DNA of 64,000 nucleotides from Bacteroides zoogleoformans (lineage in GTDB: Bacteria > Bacteroidota > Bacteroidia > Bacteroidales > Bacteroidaceae): positions 620,001 to 684,000 of the forward strand of contig NZ_CP027231.1 in NCBI RefSeq assembly GCF_002998435.1, given 5' to 3'. The notes beneath the pieces are model-generated. The model saw only the letters and a program-made list of their open reading frames with translations. It was not told the origin of the DNA and did no database searches. The translations under genes were made by a program, and so were the position numbers. Below are positions 1-8,735 of the stretch, piece after piece; within the stretch, counting starts at the first letter, position 1, and every line of letters begins with the position of its first letter.

Positions 1-14
1 CATAAGTTCTCCCT

Positions 15-1100
15 TCAACCATTCTTCTTGTAGCTCCGCACCGCCCAGCCTCCCATAAAGAGACCGATGACAGAGAGAGCAAGGACTTGATGCCAAATAC
101 TCTGGAGGTCGCCACCACGGATAAAGACGGTACGGACGGCCTCAATGAAGTAGCAGACGGGATTGATGTAGGTGGTGAGATATGACCACGAAGGCATGGA
201 ACGCGTGGGAGTGAAGAGACCACTGAGAAGCAACAAGATGACCACAAAAAACCACATAACGAAGACAGCCTGCTGCATAGTGTCACTGTAGTTAGAGATA
301 ATGAGCCCAAACGACGAGAAGAATAGGGCCAGCAGCATGGCCAGCAGATAGATGAGCCACAACGAGCCTATAGGTGCGATGCCATAGATGAGCCATGCCA
401 GGAAGAGGCAAACAGTGATGACAAACAAGGCAACGAGCCAGTAAGGAATGAGTTTGGCTAATATGAATAACCATTTGCTGACAGGCGTAACATTAATCTG
501 CTCGATGGTGCCCGATTCCTTCTCGCTCACAATGTTCAGTGCAGGCAAGAAACCGGTCATCAACATCATCACAATGGCGAAGAGGGCGGGAATCATGAAG
601 AGCTTGAAGTTCAAGTACTTGTTGTAGAGAAACAAAGTAGAGAACTTCTGCCCGATAGCGCTAACATCGGGATTGACATTGGCTGCGACAATCTGCGAGA
701 GATAGGCTGCGCCCATACTCCCCTTGATGCCATTCACCGCATTGGCGGCAATGAGTACTTGCGGCTGCTTGTTGCGTGTCAAACCCTTGCTATAGTCCTG
801 CGGAATGACTACCACAATATCGGCGTCAGTGTGCTCGATGTCTTTCAGAGCTTCGGCGTAAGAGGATTTCCGGCCGTGAAAGATGAAATAACTGTTGTGC
901 TCAATGTCGTGGACGAGACGTTCTGACTGCGTGGAGTGGTCGAGGTCAACCACATCGACCACAATATTTTTCACCTCCATATTCATCACCCACGGCGTGA
1001 CACACATAATCACAATGGGGAACACGACAATGAGCCTGGGCAGAAACGCATTGCGGCGAATCTGTATAAACTCTTTTTGGATAAGATGTTTCAGTACCAT
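15..1100 (-). CDS. ABC-2 type efflux permease (YhhJ-like), distal subunit
   Basis: This 361-residue inner-membrane protein has the ABC-2 exporter layout. There is one N-terminal membrane segment (about residues 22-42), a large soluble periplasmic domain (to about 170), and five or six hydrophobic segments in the C-terminal half. The stretch IVSEKESGTIEQINVTP, just after the first C-terminal membrane helix, is the conserved cytoplasmic loop of the family that contacts the ATPase. It lies 7 bp downstream of a paralogous permease and ends the operon within the window. The two permeases probably form a heterodimer driven by the double ATPase. The substrate cannot be read from sequence; related systems export drugs or lipophilic compounds. 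Confidence 0.9.
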   Translation of the reverse strand: MVLKHLIQKEFIQIRRNAFLPRLIVVFPIVIMCVTPWVMNMEVKNIVVDVVDLDHSTQSERLVHDIEHNSYFIFHGRKSSYAEALKDIEHTDADIVVVIPQDYSKGLTRNKQPQVLIAANAVNGIKGSMGAAYLSQIVAANVNPDVSAIGQKFSTLFLYNKYLNFKLFMIPALFAIVMMLMTGFLPALNIVSEKESGTIEQINVTPVSKWLFILAKLIPYWLVALFVITVCLFLAWLIYGIAPIGSLWLIYLLAMLLALFFSSFGLIISNYSDTMQQAVFVMWFFVVILLLLSGLFTPTRSMPSWSYLTTYINPVCYFIEAVRTVFIRGGDLQSIWHQVLALSVIGLFMGGWAVRSYKKNG

Positions 1101-1107
1101 ATAGTGT

Positions 1108-2166
1108 TTATTCTAAGCGTCTGTTAAACTTTACAAGCGATAGCGACAGCAGGACGACGAGCATGGTTGAGAGGATGACCAGCTCTGAAAAAACTTGCTC
1201 GATGCCCACACCCATGATCATCATCTTGCGCATAGCTGAGATGTAGTAACGCGTAGGAATGATGGCCGACACCCATTGCAGTATCCTGGGCATTGACTCC
1301 ACAGGGAAGATCATGCCTGAGAGCATCACAATAGGCATCAAAAGCACCATGGCCGATATGAGCAACGCCACAATCTGTGTCTGCGCCACATTCGACACCA
1401 GTAGTCCCAGCGACAGTGCCAACAGGATATATACCGTGGAAATGAAGAATATCCAGAACAGAGACCCCGCCAACGGTACACCCAGCACAAAATGCGCCAT
1501 GAACAAGATAATGATGAGAATGACAAAAGCCAATACCATATAGGGTACCGCTTTCGAAATGATGATCATCAACGGCTTTGCGGGTGAAACGAGCAGTACC
1601 TCCATAGTTCCTCTTTCCTTCTCGCGGACAATTGATATCGAGGTCATCATGGCACACACCAGCATCAGCAACATGCCCATGATGGCAGGCACGAAGTTGT
1701 AGGCCGATTTGGTTCGAGGATTGTAGAGCATCTTTGCGTTCACAAGCCCGCCGGCAGGATTAAGCAACACCTGCGTCGCATAGCTCGTCCACTGCTGCGC
1801 CATGTTGGGGTCTATACCGTCAACAATGAACTGGATGCCGTTCTTTTTACTGGCGAACTTAGAGCTGAACACCACCGCCATATCCGCCTTCTGATTGCGA
1901 ATGATACGCTCCGCCTCCTGCGGCGTGCTGACAGTCTCGGCAATTGTGAAAAACTCCGACTGCGAGAGCCGTTCGACAGCAGCCTGTGTTGCTTGGTCAC
2001 TGTTGGCCATCACCGCCACTGTGCGTACATTCCTCACATCGTTGGTGATGGCAAAGCCGAAGAGCAACATCATCACCAATGGCATGCCAAAAAGCATCAG
2101 CATCGTCCGCTTGTCGCGCATGATGTGCTTTATTTCTTTTATTACGAATGATAAGAATAGTTTCAT
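1108..2166 (-). CDS. ABC-2 type efflux permease, proximal subunit
   Basis: This 352-residue permease is a paralogue of the next gene and has the same plan. An N-terminal membrane helix (LMLFGMPLVMMLLFGFAI) is followed by a periplasmic domain and a C-terminal bundle of membrane helices. The ABC-2 loop SIVREKERGTMEVLLVSP is present. It starts 2 bp after the stop of the ATPase gene, so translation is probably coupled. It is the partner half-transporter of an HlyD/TolC-dependent exporter. Which compound is moved is unknown. Confidence 0.9.
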   Translation of the reverse strand: MKLFLSFVIKEIKHIMRDKRTMLMLFGMPLVMMLLFGFAITNDVRNVRTVAVMANSDQATQAAVERLSQSEFFTIAETVSTPQEAERIIRNQKADMAVVFSSKFASKKNGIQFIVDGIDPNMAQQWTSYATQVLLNPAGGLVNAKMLYNPRTKSAYNFVPAIMGMLLMLVCAMMTSISIVREKERGTMEVLLVSPAKPLMIIISKAVPYMVLAFVILIIILFMAHFVLGVPLAGSLFWIFFISTVYILLALSLGLLVSNVAQTQIVALLISAMVLLMPIVMLSGMIFPVESMPRILQWVSAIIPTRYYISAMRKMMIMGVGIEQVFSELVILSTMLVVLLSLSLVKFNRRLE

Positions 2167-2168
2167 AA

Positions 2169-3635
2169 TTAATCGCTTGAACGGGTTGCCTGCCTTGCCA
2201 GATAGGTAAACACATGGTTCATATCGGGCTGATTAAATTCTTGTTTCAAGGCACCGGGCGTACCGATGGCCTTTATTTTACCGTCAACCATTATGGAGAC
2301 GCGGTCGCAATATTCAGCCTCGTCCATATAATGAGTAGTCACGAAAACCGTAATACCGCGTTCTGCTGTGTCGTAAATCAACTCCCAGAACTGTCGGCGA
2401 GTGGCGGGATCAACACCGCCCGTAGGCTCATCGAGGAACACAATACCCGGTTCGTGGAAAATAGAAACGGAGAAAGCGAGCTTCTGTTTCCATCCAAGAG
2501 GCAGCGAAGCAACAAGGGTGTTCTTGTGGTCGACAAAACGCAGACGCTCCAGGAGCTCATCGGTCTTCCGGGCAATTGTCTCATCGTCCATGCCGTAAAT
2601 CCCTGCAAACAGCCGGATATTCTCCGCCACCGTTAAATCTTCATAAAGGGAGAATTTCTGCGACATATAACCGATGTGTTTCTTTATCTGCTCGTGTTCC
2701 GTGCGAATGTCGTAGCCCACTACGCGACCAATGCCGGCGGTAGGCTGGCTCAGGCCTATCAGCATATGCATGGCAGTTGTCTTACCCGCACCGTTGGCTC
2801 CAAGGAAGCCGAATATTTCACCTTTCTTGACTGTAAAGCTGATGTCATCGACAGCATGAAAATTACCGAAAGCCTTTACTAAATGTTCCACCTCAATGAC
2901 GTTTTCAGCCTTAATTTCAACAGCCTTTCCATGATCAATGCCGGAAGGGTTGAAGACTTCTTTGAATCTGTCAAGAATCACTTCGGGTGTGTCAATGCCG
3001 CGAAGTTTTCCATGGTCAAGGAAGGCCACGCGTTCGCAACAGAGCACCTCGTCAAGATAGGGTGTGGAAACCACGATGGTGATGTTACACTCCTTCAGCA
3101 TGGCAAGCATCTCCCAAAAATCTTTTCTACTGACAGGGTCTACGCCCGTCGTCGGCTCGTCAAGGAACAAAACGCTTGGTTGGTGTACTAACGCACAACT
3201 CAAAGCCAGTTTCTGCTTCATACCGCCGGAGAGTACTCCTGCACGACGATCCTTGAACCGCTCTATCTGCGAGTAGATGGCCTTGATGCTGTCGTATCCC
3301 TCCTCGACAGTGGTACCGAAGAGGGTGGCGAAGAACCCCAGATTCTCCTTGACGGTCAGGTCCTGATAGAGTGAGAACTTACCGGGCATATAGCCCACTC
3401 GGCGACGGATTTCTGGCATCTGACTGAACACGTCGAAACCGTCAACTGTGGCTGTCCCCGTCTCCGGCAGCAACAGCGAACAGAGAATGCGATACATCGA
3501 TGTCTTGCCTGAACCGTCCGGACCTATCAAGCCAAAAATTTCTCCTTTGCTGACAGAAAACGAAACATCGTCAAGCGCCTTCACTGCCCCGTAACTTTTG
3601 TTGATATTCTTAACTTCAATGGCGTTCATAATCAT
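2169..3635 (-). CDS. Double ABC ATPase subunit of efflux pump
   Basis: This 488-residue protein carries two complete nucleotide-binding domains in tandem (about residues 1-230 and 245-488), as in the YhiH/RbbA group. Domain 1 has Walker A GPDGSGKT, signature LSGGMKQKLALS and Walker B VLFLDEPTTGVDP. Domain 2 has Walker A GANGAGKTT and Walker B IVFLDEPTGGVDP, but its signature is degenerate (LPLGWKQKLAF instead of LSGGxxQ). One composite ATP site may therefore be weak or regulatory. The gene lies between the HlyD-type adaptor (3 bp gap) and two permeases, so it energises that exporter from the cytoplasmic face. Confidence 0.93.
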   Translation of the reverse strand: MIMNAIEVKNINKSYGAVKALDDVSFSVSKGEIFGLIGPDGSGKTSMYRILCSLLLPETGTATVDGFDVFSQMPEIRRRVGYMPGKFSLYQDLTVKENLGFFATLFGTTVEEGYDSIKAIYSQIERFKDRRAGVLSGGMKQKLALSCALVHQPSVLFLDEPTTGVDPVSRKDFWEMLAMLKECNITIVVSTPYLDEVLCCERVAFLDHGKLRGIDTPEVILDRFKEVFNPSGIDHGKAVEIKAENVIEVEHLVKAFGNFHAVDDISFTVKKGEIFGFLGANGAGKTTAMHMLIGLSQPTAGIGRVVGYDIRTEHEQIKKHIGYMSQKFSLYEDLTVAENIRLFAGIYGMDDETIARKTDELLERLRFVDHKNTLVASLPLGWKQKLAFSVSIFHEPGIVFLDEPTGGVDPATRRQFWELIYDTAERGITVFVTTHYMDEAEYCDRVSIMVDGKIKAIGTPGALKQEFNQPDMNHVFTYLARQATRSSD

Positions 3636-3638
3636 CTA

Positions 3639-4592
3639 TTAGAATTTCACCTCTCCATACATTCCTATTTTTGCGAATCCGTCATTCTTGATGCCCACTT
3701 TCACGGCATACACCAAGTCGGCACGCTCATCATCGGTGAGGATGGTCTTGGGTGTAAATTCCGAACGAGCTGAAATCCATAAGATGATTCCGTCGTACTC
3801 CTTCTTCTGTCTGTTGCCATAGTCTGCGAAAACCTTCACTTTCTGCCCCAACTTGATGTTCTGAAGCTGAACCGAAGTGACGTAAGCACGCATATACATA
3901 TCCTGAACGTCAGCAATCTTGAAGAGCGGTTTACCTATAGCCACGAACTCGCCACGCTCCACATATTTCTCCAATACCGTACCCTTGGCGGGTGTCACCA
4001 CGCGACACTTACGCAACTGGTCGTAAAGTTGCTCCACCTGCACATCGGTAGCAGCCATTTGCTTGTCAAGCGAACGTATGTTGGTTGCCAGAGCTGATTG
4101 CTGGGCGATGAGCTGCTTCCGGAGCACCTGCACTTGGCTCATAGCGTCGTCAAGCATTTTACTCGGAGCTGCTCCGTCAGCCACTAATTCTTTATAACGC
4201 CGCTGCTCCTGCTGAGCCTTCGCCAATTGCTGGCGAGTGGTGGCAATCTGCACCTCCATATCAGGCTTTTGGCTTCGATACACCTCCTTCGTTGCCCCAA
4301 GCTGCCGAATCTTCAGCCATATCTGCGTAGTGTCAATGAGACCCACCTCGGCACCGGCCTCGACGTTTTCACCCTCGTTGAGGCTGAAGTCCATCAATAC
4401 ACCATTCTGTTCAGCAAAGACGATAGTCTCCGTAGCCTCGAAAGTGCCGGTAGCATCAAACTCTTTACCGTTGTTCCCGCAAGCAGCCATCATCAATGTC
4501 ATACTTGCCAATACAAATATCTTTTTGCCTTCCAAACGAAAGTTCTTATGCTCGGCAAAGCAGCTCTGCGCTCTCTTAATCTTTTTTCTCAT
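3639..4592 (-). CDS. HlyD-family periplasmic adaptor lipoprotein
   Basis: This 317-residue membrane-fusion protein bridges the inner-membrane ABC exporter and the TolC-type channel. It shows a lipoyl-like half motif (GTFEATETIVFAEQNG), a long alpha-hairpin rich in Q, A and K (about residues 120-200), a second lipoyl half (VVTPAKGTVLEKYVERGEFV) and a beta-barrel region. A lipobox ending in Cys38 (LMMAAC) implies membrane anchoring. The n-region before the hydrophobic stretch is unusually long (about 24 residues). The context EGKKIFVLAS looks like a normal MKKIF start whose ATG is now GGC, so the present start may be a by-product of the DNA inserted upstream. It is first in the leftward group HlyD-ATPase-permease-permease. 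Confidence 0.9.
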   Translation of the reverse strand: MRKKIKRAQSCFAEHKNFRLEGKKIFVLASMTLMMAACGNNGKEFDATGTFEATETIVFAEQNGVLMDFSLNEGENVEAGAEVGLIDTTQIWLKIRQLGATKEVYRSQKPDMEVQIATTRQQLAKAQQEQRRYKELVADGAAPSKMLDDAMSQVQVLRKQLIAQQSALATNIRSLDKQMAATDVQVEQLYDQLRKCRVVTPAKGTVLEKYVERGEFVAIGKPLFKIADVQDMYMRAYVTSVQLQNIKLGQKVKVFADYGNRQKKEYDGIILWISARSEFTPKTILTDDERADLVYAVKVGIKNDGFAKIGMYGEVKF

Positions 4593-4964
4593 AATCGTAT
4601 TGTTTTGATTTTGAAGAAGAATCTGTTTCGATTTTATTTTAACGTGAGTTCGACGAATTTAAAACAACGCAAGTTGTGTGTCAAATGTCCTTTTTACATT
4701 GATGCATGGCTTCTTAGGGAATAGCAATATGCAGCAATAGCTCCCGGCAAGTTTGGCCATGAATTTGTCAAAGCACCTATGTCTGGAGTGCTCTATCCGG
4801 ACGATATTGAGAGCAGTATTTCATGTTGCATCTTGATGACTTTAACACACAAAGGTAATTATTTCCTGCGAATTAAGCAAATATTATGCAAGTTAATTTA
4901 TTAATTTCCAATGATTTGAATTAAATTAGCAGACCCTATATAATGGACTGTGTAATATTGGGAA
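4593..4964. other. Intergenic DNA between HlyD gene and R-M operon
   Basis: This 372-bp AT-rich stretch separates the R-M operon's last gene from the HlyD gene and contains no convincing gene. The likely hlyD promoter lies at 4654-4685. An open plus-strand stretch (about 4722-4900) encodes a peptide containing KAPMSGVLYPDD. It has no obvious start and may be a gene remnant or chance. The left boundary of the inserted R-M module probably lies here, but I see no direct repeat marking it. Confidence 0.5.
4654..4685 (-). promoter_or_regulatory. Candidate Bacteroides promoter for HlyD-ABC genes
   Basis: On the minus strand there is a -33 TTTG (4685-4682), 20 nt, then TAAATTCG (4661-4654), one mismatch from the -7 consensus TAnnTTTG. 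It lies about 60 nt upstream of the HlyD start. It would let the pump genes be transcribed despite being cut off from the TolC gene. Confidence 0.45.
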
Positions 4965-5846
4965 TTAAAACGGTAAGTCCTGCCCATATTCTACAAAAGG
5001 TTCGCTAAGAACTTGAATTTCGTTATCTTCAAACAGTTGTGCTTGCTTTTGAAGTTTATCCAAATATAATGTTTGTTTTGGCACATCGTTAATCTCCTCA
5101 CGACGAGCTTTACTTAGTTCTAAGAACTCCTCATTTTGGTCTATGCCGAGGAAACGGCGTCTTAAGAGATTGGCCGCAATGCCAGTTGTACTGCTACCGG
5201 TAAAAGGGTCTAAAATCCATGCATCGGGAAGAGTTGAGGCCTGAATGATACGAGAAAGAATACACAATGGTTTTTGTGTAGGGTGTTTTCCACACGACTT
5301 TTCCCACGGTGCAATAGCCGGCAACCTCCACACATCACGCATTTGAGTACCTCCATTTATTTTCTTCATTAATTCATAATTGAAATAATGGGGTACTTTT
5401 TGTTCTTTACGAGCCCAAAGAATATATTCAGCAGAATGAGTGAAATATTTGCGCGAAAGATTTGGTGGTGGATTTGTTTTCTCCCAGGTGATACAGTTCA
5501 GAATTTTGAACCCTAATTCTGTCAGACATCTGGCAACAGAAAAAATATTATGATATGTACCGCTTATCCAAATAGTTCCATTGCCTTTTAGCTTATTTCG
5601 ACAGGCTTCAATCCAAGATCTATCAAACAGATAGTCTTCCTCATATCCTTTAGACTTATCCCAATAGCCTTTATTGACAGATACCATTCTACCGCTTTGA
5701 ACGCTTATTCCTCCGTTGGAAAGGTGATAGGGAGGATCTGCGAAAATCATATCAAACTTGAAATCAAACGAGTTCAACAGTTCGATACAATCTCCCTTCA
5801 AAAGAGTAAAATCCTTATTCTCTGACTTGTAATAGGCTGTCGGCAT
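4965..5846 (-). CDS. DpnA-like adenine-N6 DNA methyltransferase
   Basis: This 293-residue site-specific methyltransferase has the beta-class motif order. The catalytic motif DPPYHLSNGG is near residue 38 and the AdoMet-binding motif DPFTGSSTTGIAA is near residue 212. In DpnII-type systems a second methylase of this type (DpnA) accompanies the Dam-like enzyme and can also modify single-stranded GATC DNA. Its start directly abuts the endonuclease stop, and it is last in the three-gene leftward operon dam-dpnII-dpnA. Its AT-rich composition contrasts with the GC-richer neighbours and suggests horizontal acquisition. Confidence 0.92.
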   Translation of the reverse strand: MPTAYYKSENKDFTLLKGDCIELLNSFDFKFDMIFADPPYHLSNGGISVQSGRMVSVNKGYWDKSKGYEEDYLFDRSWIEACRNKLKGNGTIWISGTYHNIFSVARCLTELGFKILNCITWEKTNPPPNLSRKYFTHSAEYILWARKEQKVPHYFNYELMKKINGGTQMRDVWRLPAIAPWEKSCGKHPTQKPLCILSRIIQASTLPDAWILDPFTGSSTTGIAANLLRRRFLGIDQNEEFLELSKARREEINDVPKQTLYLDKLQKQAQLFEDNEIQVLSEPFVEYGQDLPF

Positions 5847-6725
5847 TTAAATAAGTACTCTTGAAATTATTCCATTTTCGAGATCCGCAATATTGTACAA
5901 ATGTTCCAAAACATCAAAGGTCTCTTTCAGATTATTTTTGGCACTATTCCAACCACATCCATCGGTAAACCAAACGAATTTGAAATAGTCCAAGTCTTTG
6001 GTTTCCATTGTAATAGTCTTATAACTGCGAGCCGTTTCATTCAGTTTGGAACCATTACTGGTATAAAAGTTAGTTTCTATACCATAAATATTATTTTCTC
6101 CTTTTACAACAAAATCAAATCTTTTCTCAGCACCACCATTATTGGAAATAGAGGATAAATCTATTCCCCATTTATCTTCAATCTCGTGAATATACATTTC
6201 CTTGAAATAATTGTTTCCTTTTACAAGTCCGGCTTTACAGAGAAAACTTTCTACAAGATTTTCCATCAGATGACCTCCGCGATTTTTACGCCCATTTGAG
6301 TCAAGACCGGTTTCTATCCCTGTCACATAATCTACAAGATTGTTGACAATATGATTCTCCATCAAATCGAACAGGCCAGTCTTGCGCATGAATTTAACAT
6401 AATCTTCAGTTGTGCAATTAGGTTTATCGAAATGAAAATCAATCTGTCCTTCCTCGTCCATAGTCATAATGTCAAGTTCACGTTTGGCCAAAAGAATAGG
6501 TACGCATCTTAGTGTCTCCGGGTATTGCACCAAGATGTTTTTGAATTCTTCCTCAATATTCTTAGAACCAATCAGTGAGTTCAAGATATTGAGTGGAATT
6601 TTTATGGCATCAACATTATTGAACACCTTGTTGAAATCAACATAATATTTATAGTCAGCGATGGATGGTCTAAAACCTGCCAGCCATGTATTAAAGTCTC
6701 TCATATCAGTAACCATTAACAACAT
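5847..6725 (-). CDS. DpnII/MboI-type restriction endonuclease (GATC)
   Basis: This 292-residue protein matches the DpnII family in overall sequence and length. It contains the conserved region around GRKNRGGHLMENLVE and the nuclease core with EKRFDFVVKGENNIYGIETNFY (positions 6132-6067), which supplies acidic metal-binding residues. The family cuts unmethylated GATC. Translation may begin at residue 1, overlapping the dam gene by 20 bp, or at Met4 or Met8 (6704), which would nearly or fully remove the overlap. It is flanked by both methylases, so the genes form a complete R-M unit. The frame is open, so the enzyme looks intact. Confidence 0.9.
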   Translation of the reverse strand: MLLMVTDMRDFNTWLAGFRPSIADYKYYVDFNKVFNNVDAIKIPLNILNSLIGSKNIEEEFKNILVQYPETLRCVPILLAKRELDIMTMDEEGQIDFHFDKPNCTTEDYVKFMRKTGLFDLMENHIVNNLVDYVTGIETGLDSNGRKNRGGHLMENLVESFLCKAGLVKGNNYFKEMYIHEIEDKWGIDLSSISNNGGAEKRFDFVVKGENNIYGIETNFYTSNGSKLNETARSYKTITMETKDLDYFKFVWFTDGCGWNSAKNNLKETFDVLEHLYNIADLENGIISRVLI

Positions 6726-7617
6726 TTGAAATCATTATTTCAGAAATGGCACCACGACCACTACCCTTTGAATTTATCATTCTCGCAGCAGTAACTCGTC
6801 TAATGGAAAACCTCTTGTAAATATGATCAAAGAAATTATCTGCATTATCCACATTTTGCGGATCTGAATTACTTGCAACAAACAAGGATTTATGTTTTGC
6901 TATCTGCTCACAAAAATCACGTAAACGCATCTGTTCAGTATCATCAAAACCTTCTTTTGCGTAAGAAGTAAACGCAGAAGTTTCTGTTAGAGGCCGATAT
7001 GGTGGATCAAAATAATACAAAACATTATCGTCAGCATATTTACCTGTTTGCGCAAAATCACCACAAAGGATTTCAACTCGTTGTAGAACAGCTGAATCTG
7101 CTCTTAATGTTTCTTCATCACAAATTTTAGGATTCGTATATCTCCCGTGTGGAACATTAAACTTTCCTTTAGAATTTACACGATATAGTCCATTAAAACA
7201 AGTTCGATTGAGAAAAATAAATAATGCAGCTGTTTCAACATCTGATTTTTTTTTTTCATTATAACGCTCACGTTGAGATACAAAATAATCTTTTCTTGCA
7301 ACGTCATCCAGTGCAAGATACTCAGTTTGTATTCGTGTCAATTCAAGAATCAATTTTTCAACATCTGATTTTATTACACGATATGTACAAATTAATTCTT
7401 CATTTATATCATTGATTATAGCTCTTGTTATATTCGGAAACTCTTGTAAAATCCAAAATAAAACAGCTCCTCCACCAACAAACGGCTCAATATAAGTCAC
7501 ATCATTTATCTGTGATAAATCATGAGGTAGAGTCTTCTTTATATCGTCAAGAAGTTGCGTTTTACCCCCAACCCACTTAACAAAAGGTTTTGCCGGATAT
7601 GTATATAATCTTTTCAT
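6706..7617 (-). CDS. dam: Dam-type adenine methyltransferase (DpnM-like)
   Basis: This 303-residue alpha-class adenine-N6 methylase has FVKWVGGKTQLL at residues 12-23, FVGGGAVLFWIL (AdoMet binding) and the catalytic DPPYRPL. Its family methylates GATC and protects the host from the linked DpnII endonuclease. It is the first gene of the leftward R-M operon. An IS982-family element begins 28 bp upstream of its start codon and separates it from its probable promoter at 8705-8735. Expression now may depend on read-through across the IS or on a cryptic promoter. Confidence 0.93.
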   Translation of the reverse strand: MKRLYTYPAKPFVKWVGGKTQLLDDIKKTLPHDLSQINDVTYIEPFVGGGAVLFWILQEFPNITRAIINDINEELICTYRVIKSDVEKLILELTRIQTEYLALDDVARKDYFVSQRERYNEKKKSDVETAALFIFLNRTCFNGLYRVNSKGKFNVPHGRYTNPKICDEETLRADSAVLQRVEILCGDFAQTGKYADDNVLYYFDPPYRPLTETSAFTSYAKEGFDDTEQMRLRDFCEQIAKHKSLFVASNSDPQNVDNADNFFDHIYKRFSIRRVTAARMINSKGSGRGAISEIMISNVVNGY

Positions 7618-7638
7618 ATGCTTTAAAATTCAAAATAT

Positions 7639-7645
7639 TACAGCA
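7639..7645 (+). repeat. Target-site duplication, left copy (TACAGCA)
   Basis: TACAGCA abuts the left end of the IS element and is repeated exactly at 8674-8680 next to the right end. The 7-bp duplication is intact on both sides, which indicates a recent, simple insertion. Confidence 0.93.
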
Positions 7646-8673
7646 ACCCGTTGGCGGAATTAAATAGTTGGCAAAATGTATAAGAAAAAGTTGCATATAT
7701 CGCAGATTTTTAGTAACTTAGAGTATTCAATATTTAAGTTATATAATCTCGTTATGTGCAACTTGTATACAAAGTTCGTCAAAATTCTGGAGATATGCAA
7801 GGAATTCTCCGAAGATTTAGTTACTGAAGCTGGAAATGTTCGTCGTCCAGGCCCTGTGCCTCGTTTCTCCGATTTGGAAGTCATCGCATTGAGCATGGCT
7901 GCCGAGGCTGAGGAGATAGACAGCGAGAACTGGCTGTTTGAAGCGAAGTTGAAGGAGTGCCGTTCTTCCATCCCCAACCTTATCTCCCGCCGTCAGTTCA
8001 ACGACCGCCGCAAGTTGGTTAGTGGTCTTTGTGAGCAGATACGCAGCCGCATGGCCAATCATATAGATGGTGGCGAGGATTACTTCTGCATAGACTCAAA
8101 GCCAATAGAAGTGTGCCGTGTGGCTCGTGGTAAGAGATGTAAGATGGGACGTATTGGTGATTTCCACAAAGCCCCTGACTTCGGTTATTGTGCATCCCAA
8201 GGCAGTTACTTCTTCGGATATAAACTTCACGCACTCTGTGGCTTAAGCGGTGTCATACATTCATACGACCTGTCCAAGGCGAGTGTTCACGACATCAACT
8301 ATCTGAATGACATCAAGCCGCTTTACCACGATTGTAGCATATTCGGTGACAAGGGATATATCGGAGCGGAAATCCAGCTTGACCTCTTCGAGACGGCCAA
8401 CATCAGGCTTGAGTGTCCCTACAGGCTCAACCAAAAGAACTGGAAGCCGGCCTTCATTCCTTTTGCAAAGGCAAGAAAGAGGATTGAAACTCTGTTCTCA
8501 CAACTTACAGACCAGTTCCTCGTCATCAGGAACTACGCAAAAGAAACATGCGGCCTTTTTGCCCGAATAGTGGGCAAAGTCAGTGCCCTGACTGCATTAC
8601 AATACATCAATTACATTAACAACAAACCCATAGGTAGGATTAAGTACGCACTGATTTAATTCCGCCAACGGGT
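7646..8673 (+). mobile_element. IS982-family insertion sequence, 1028 bp
   Basis: The element is bounded by perfect 20-bp inverted repeats (7646-7665 and 8654-8673) that begin ACCC, as is typical of the IS982 family. It is flanked by the 7-bp direct repeat TACAGCA. It contains one complete transposase gene whose stop codon lies inside the right repeat. Both ends, the gene and the target duplication are intact, so it is probably mobile or recently so. It sits in the leader of the R-M operon, in opposite orientation. Confidence 0.95.
7754..8659 (+). CDS. IS982-family transposase
   Basis: Starting at Met 7754 gives 301 residues, the usual IS982 length; an in-frame ATG at 7676 would add 26 residues. 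DDE residues are visible: Asp in CIDSKPIEVCR, Asp in FGDKGYIGAE, and Glu in RKRIETLFSQL. The reading frame is uninterrupted. It is transcribed away from the R-M operon and toward the TolC gene's 3' end. Confidence 0.93.
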   Translation: MCNLYTKFVKILEICKEFSEDLVTEAGNVRRPGPVPRFSDLEVIALSMAAEAEEIDSENWLFEAKLKECRSSIPNLISRRQFNDRRKLVSGLCEQIRSRMANHIDGGEDYFCIDSKPIEVCRVARGKRCKMGRIGDFHKAPDFGYCASQGSYFFGYKLHALCGLSGVIHSYDLSKASVHDINYLNDIKPLYHDCSIFGDKGYIGAEIQLDLFETANIRLECPYRLNQKNWKPAFIPFAKARKRIETLFSQLTDQFLVIRNYAKETCGLFARIVGKVSALTALQYINYINNKPIGRIKYALI

Positions 8674-8680
8674 TACAGCA
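8674..8680 (+). repeat. Target-site duplication, right copy (TACAGCA)
   Basis: Exact repeat of 7639-7645, directly following the right inverted repeat of the IS. Confidence 0.93.
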
Positions 8681-8704
8681 GATAAATTATACCGTAATAT
8701 TTTG

Positions 8705-8735
8705 CAAATATACGAATAACAGCTCATTTTGTCAA
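8705..8735 (-). promoter_or_regulatory. Likely original promoter of the R-M operon, cut off by the IS
   Basis: On the minus strand TATATTTG (8712-8705) fits the Bacteroides -7 element, with TTGA (8735-8732) 19 nt upstream as the -33 element. If the IS and one target repeat are removed, the -7 box would lie 52 nt upstream of the dam start codon, a normal leader length. The remaining DNA to the TolC stop (8736-8924) holds nothing else I recognise. Confidence 0.6.

Noticed and set aside
4722..4900. Plus-strand open stretch encoding KAPMSGVLYPDD
   Set aside because: No start codon in a good context and no recognisable family; noted only as a possible remnant.
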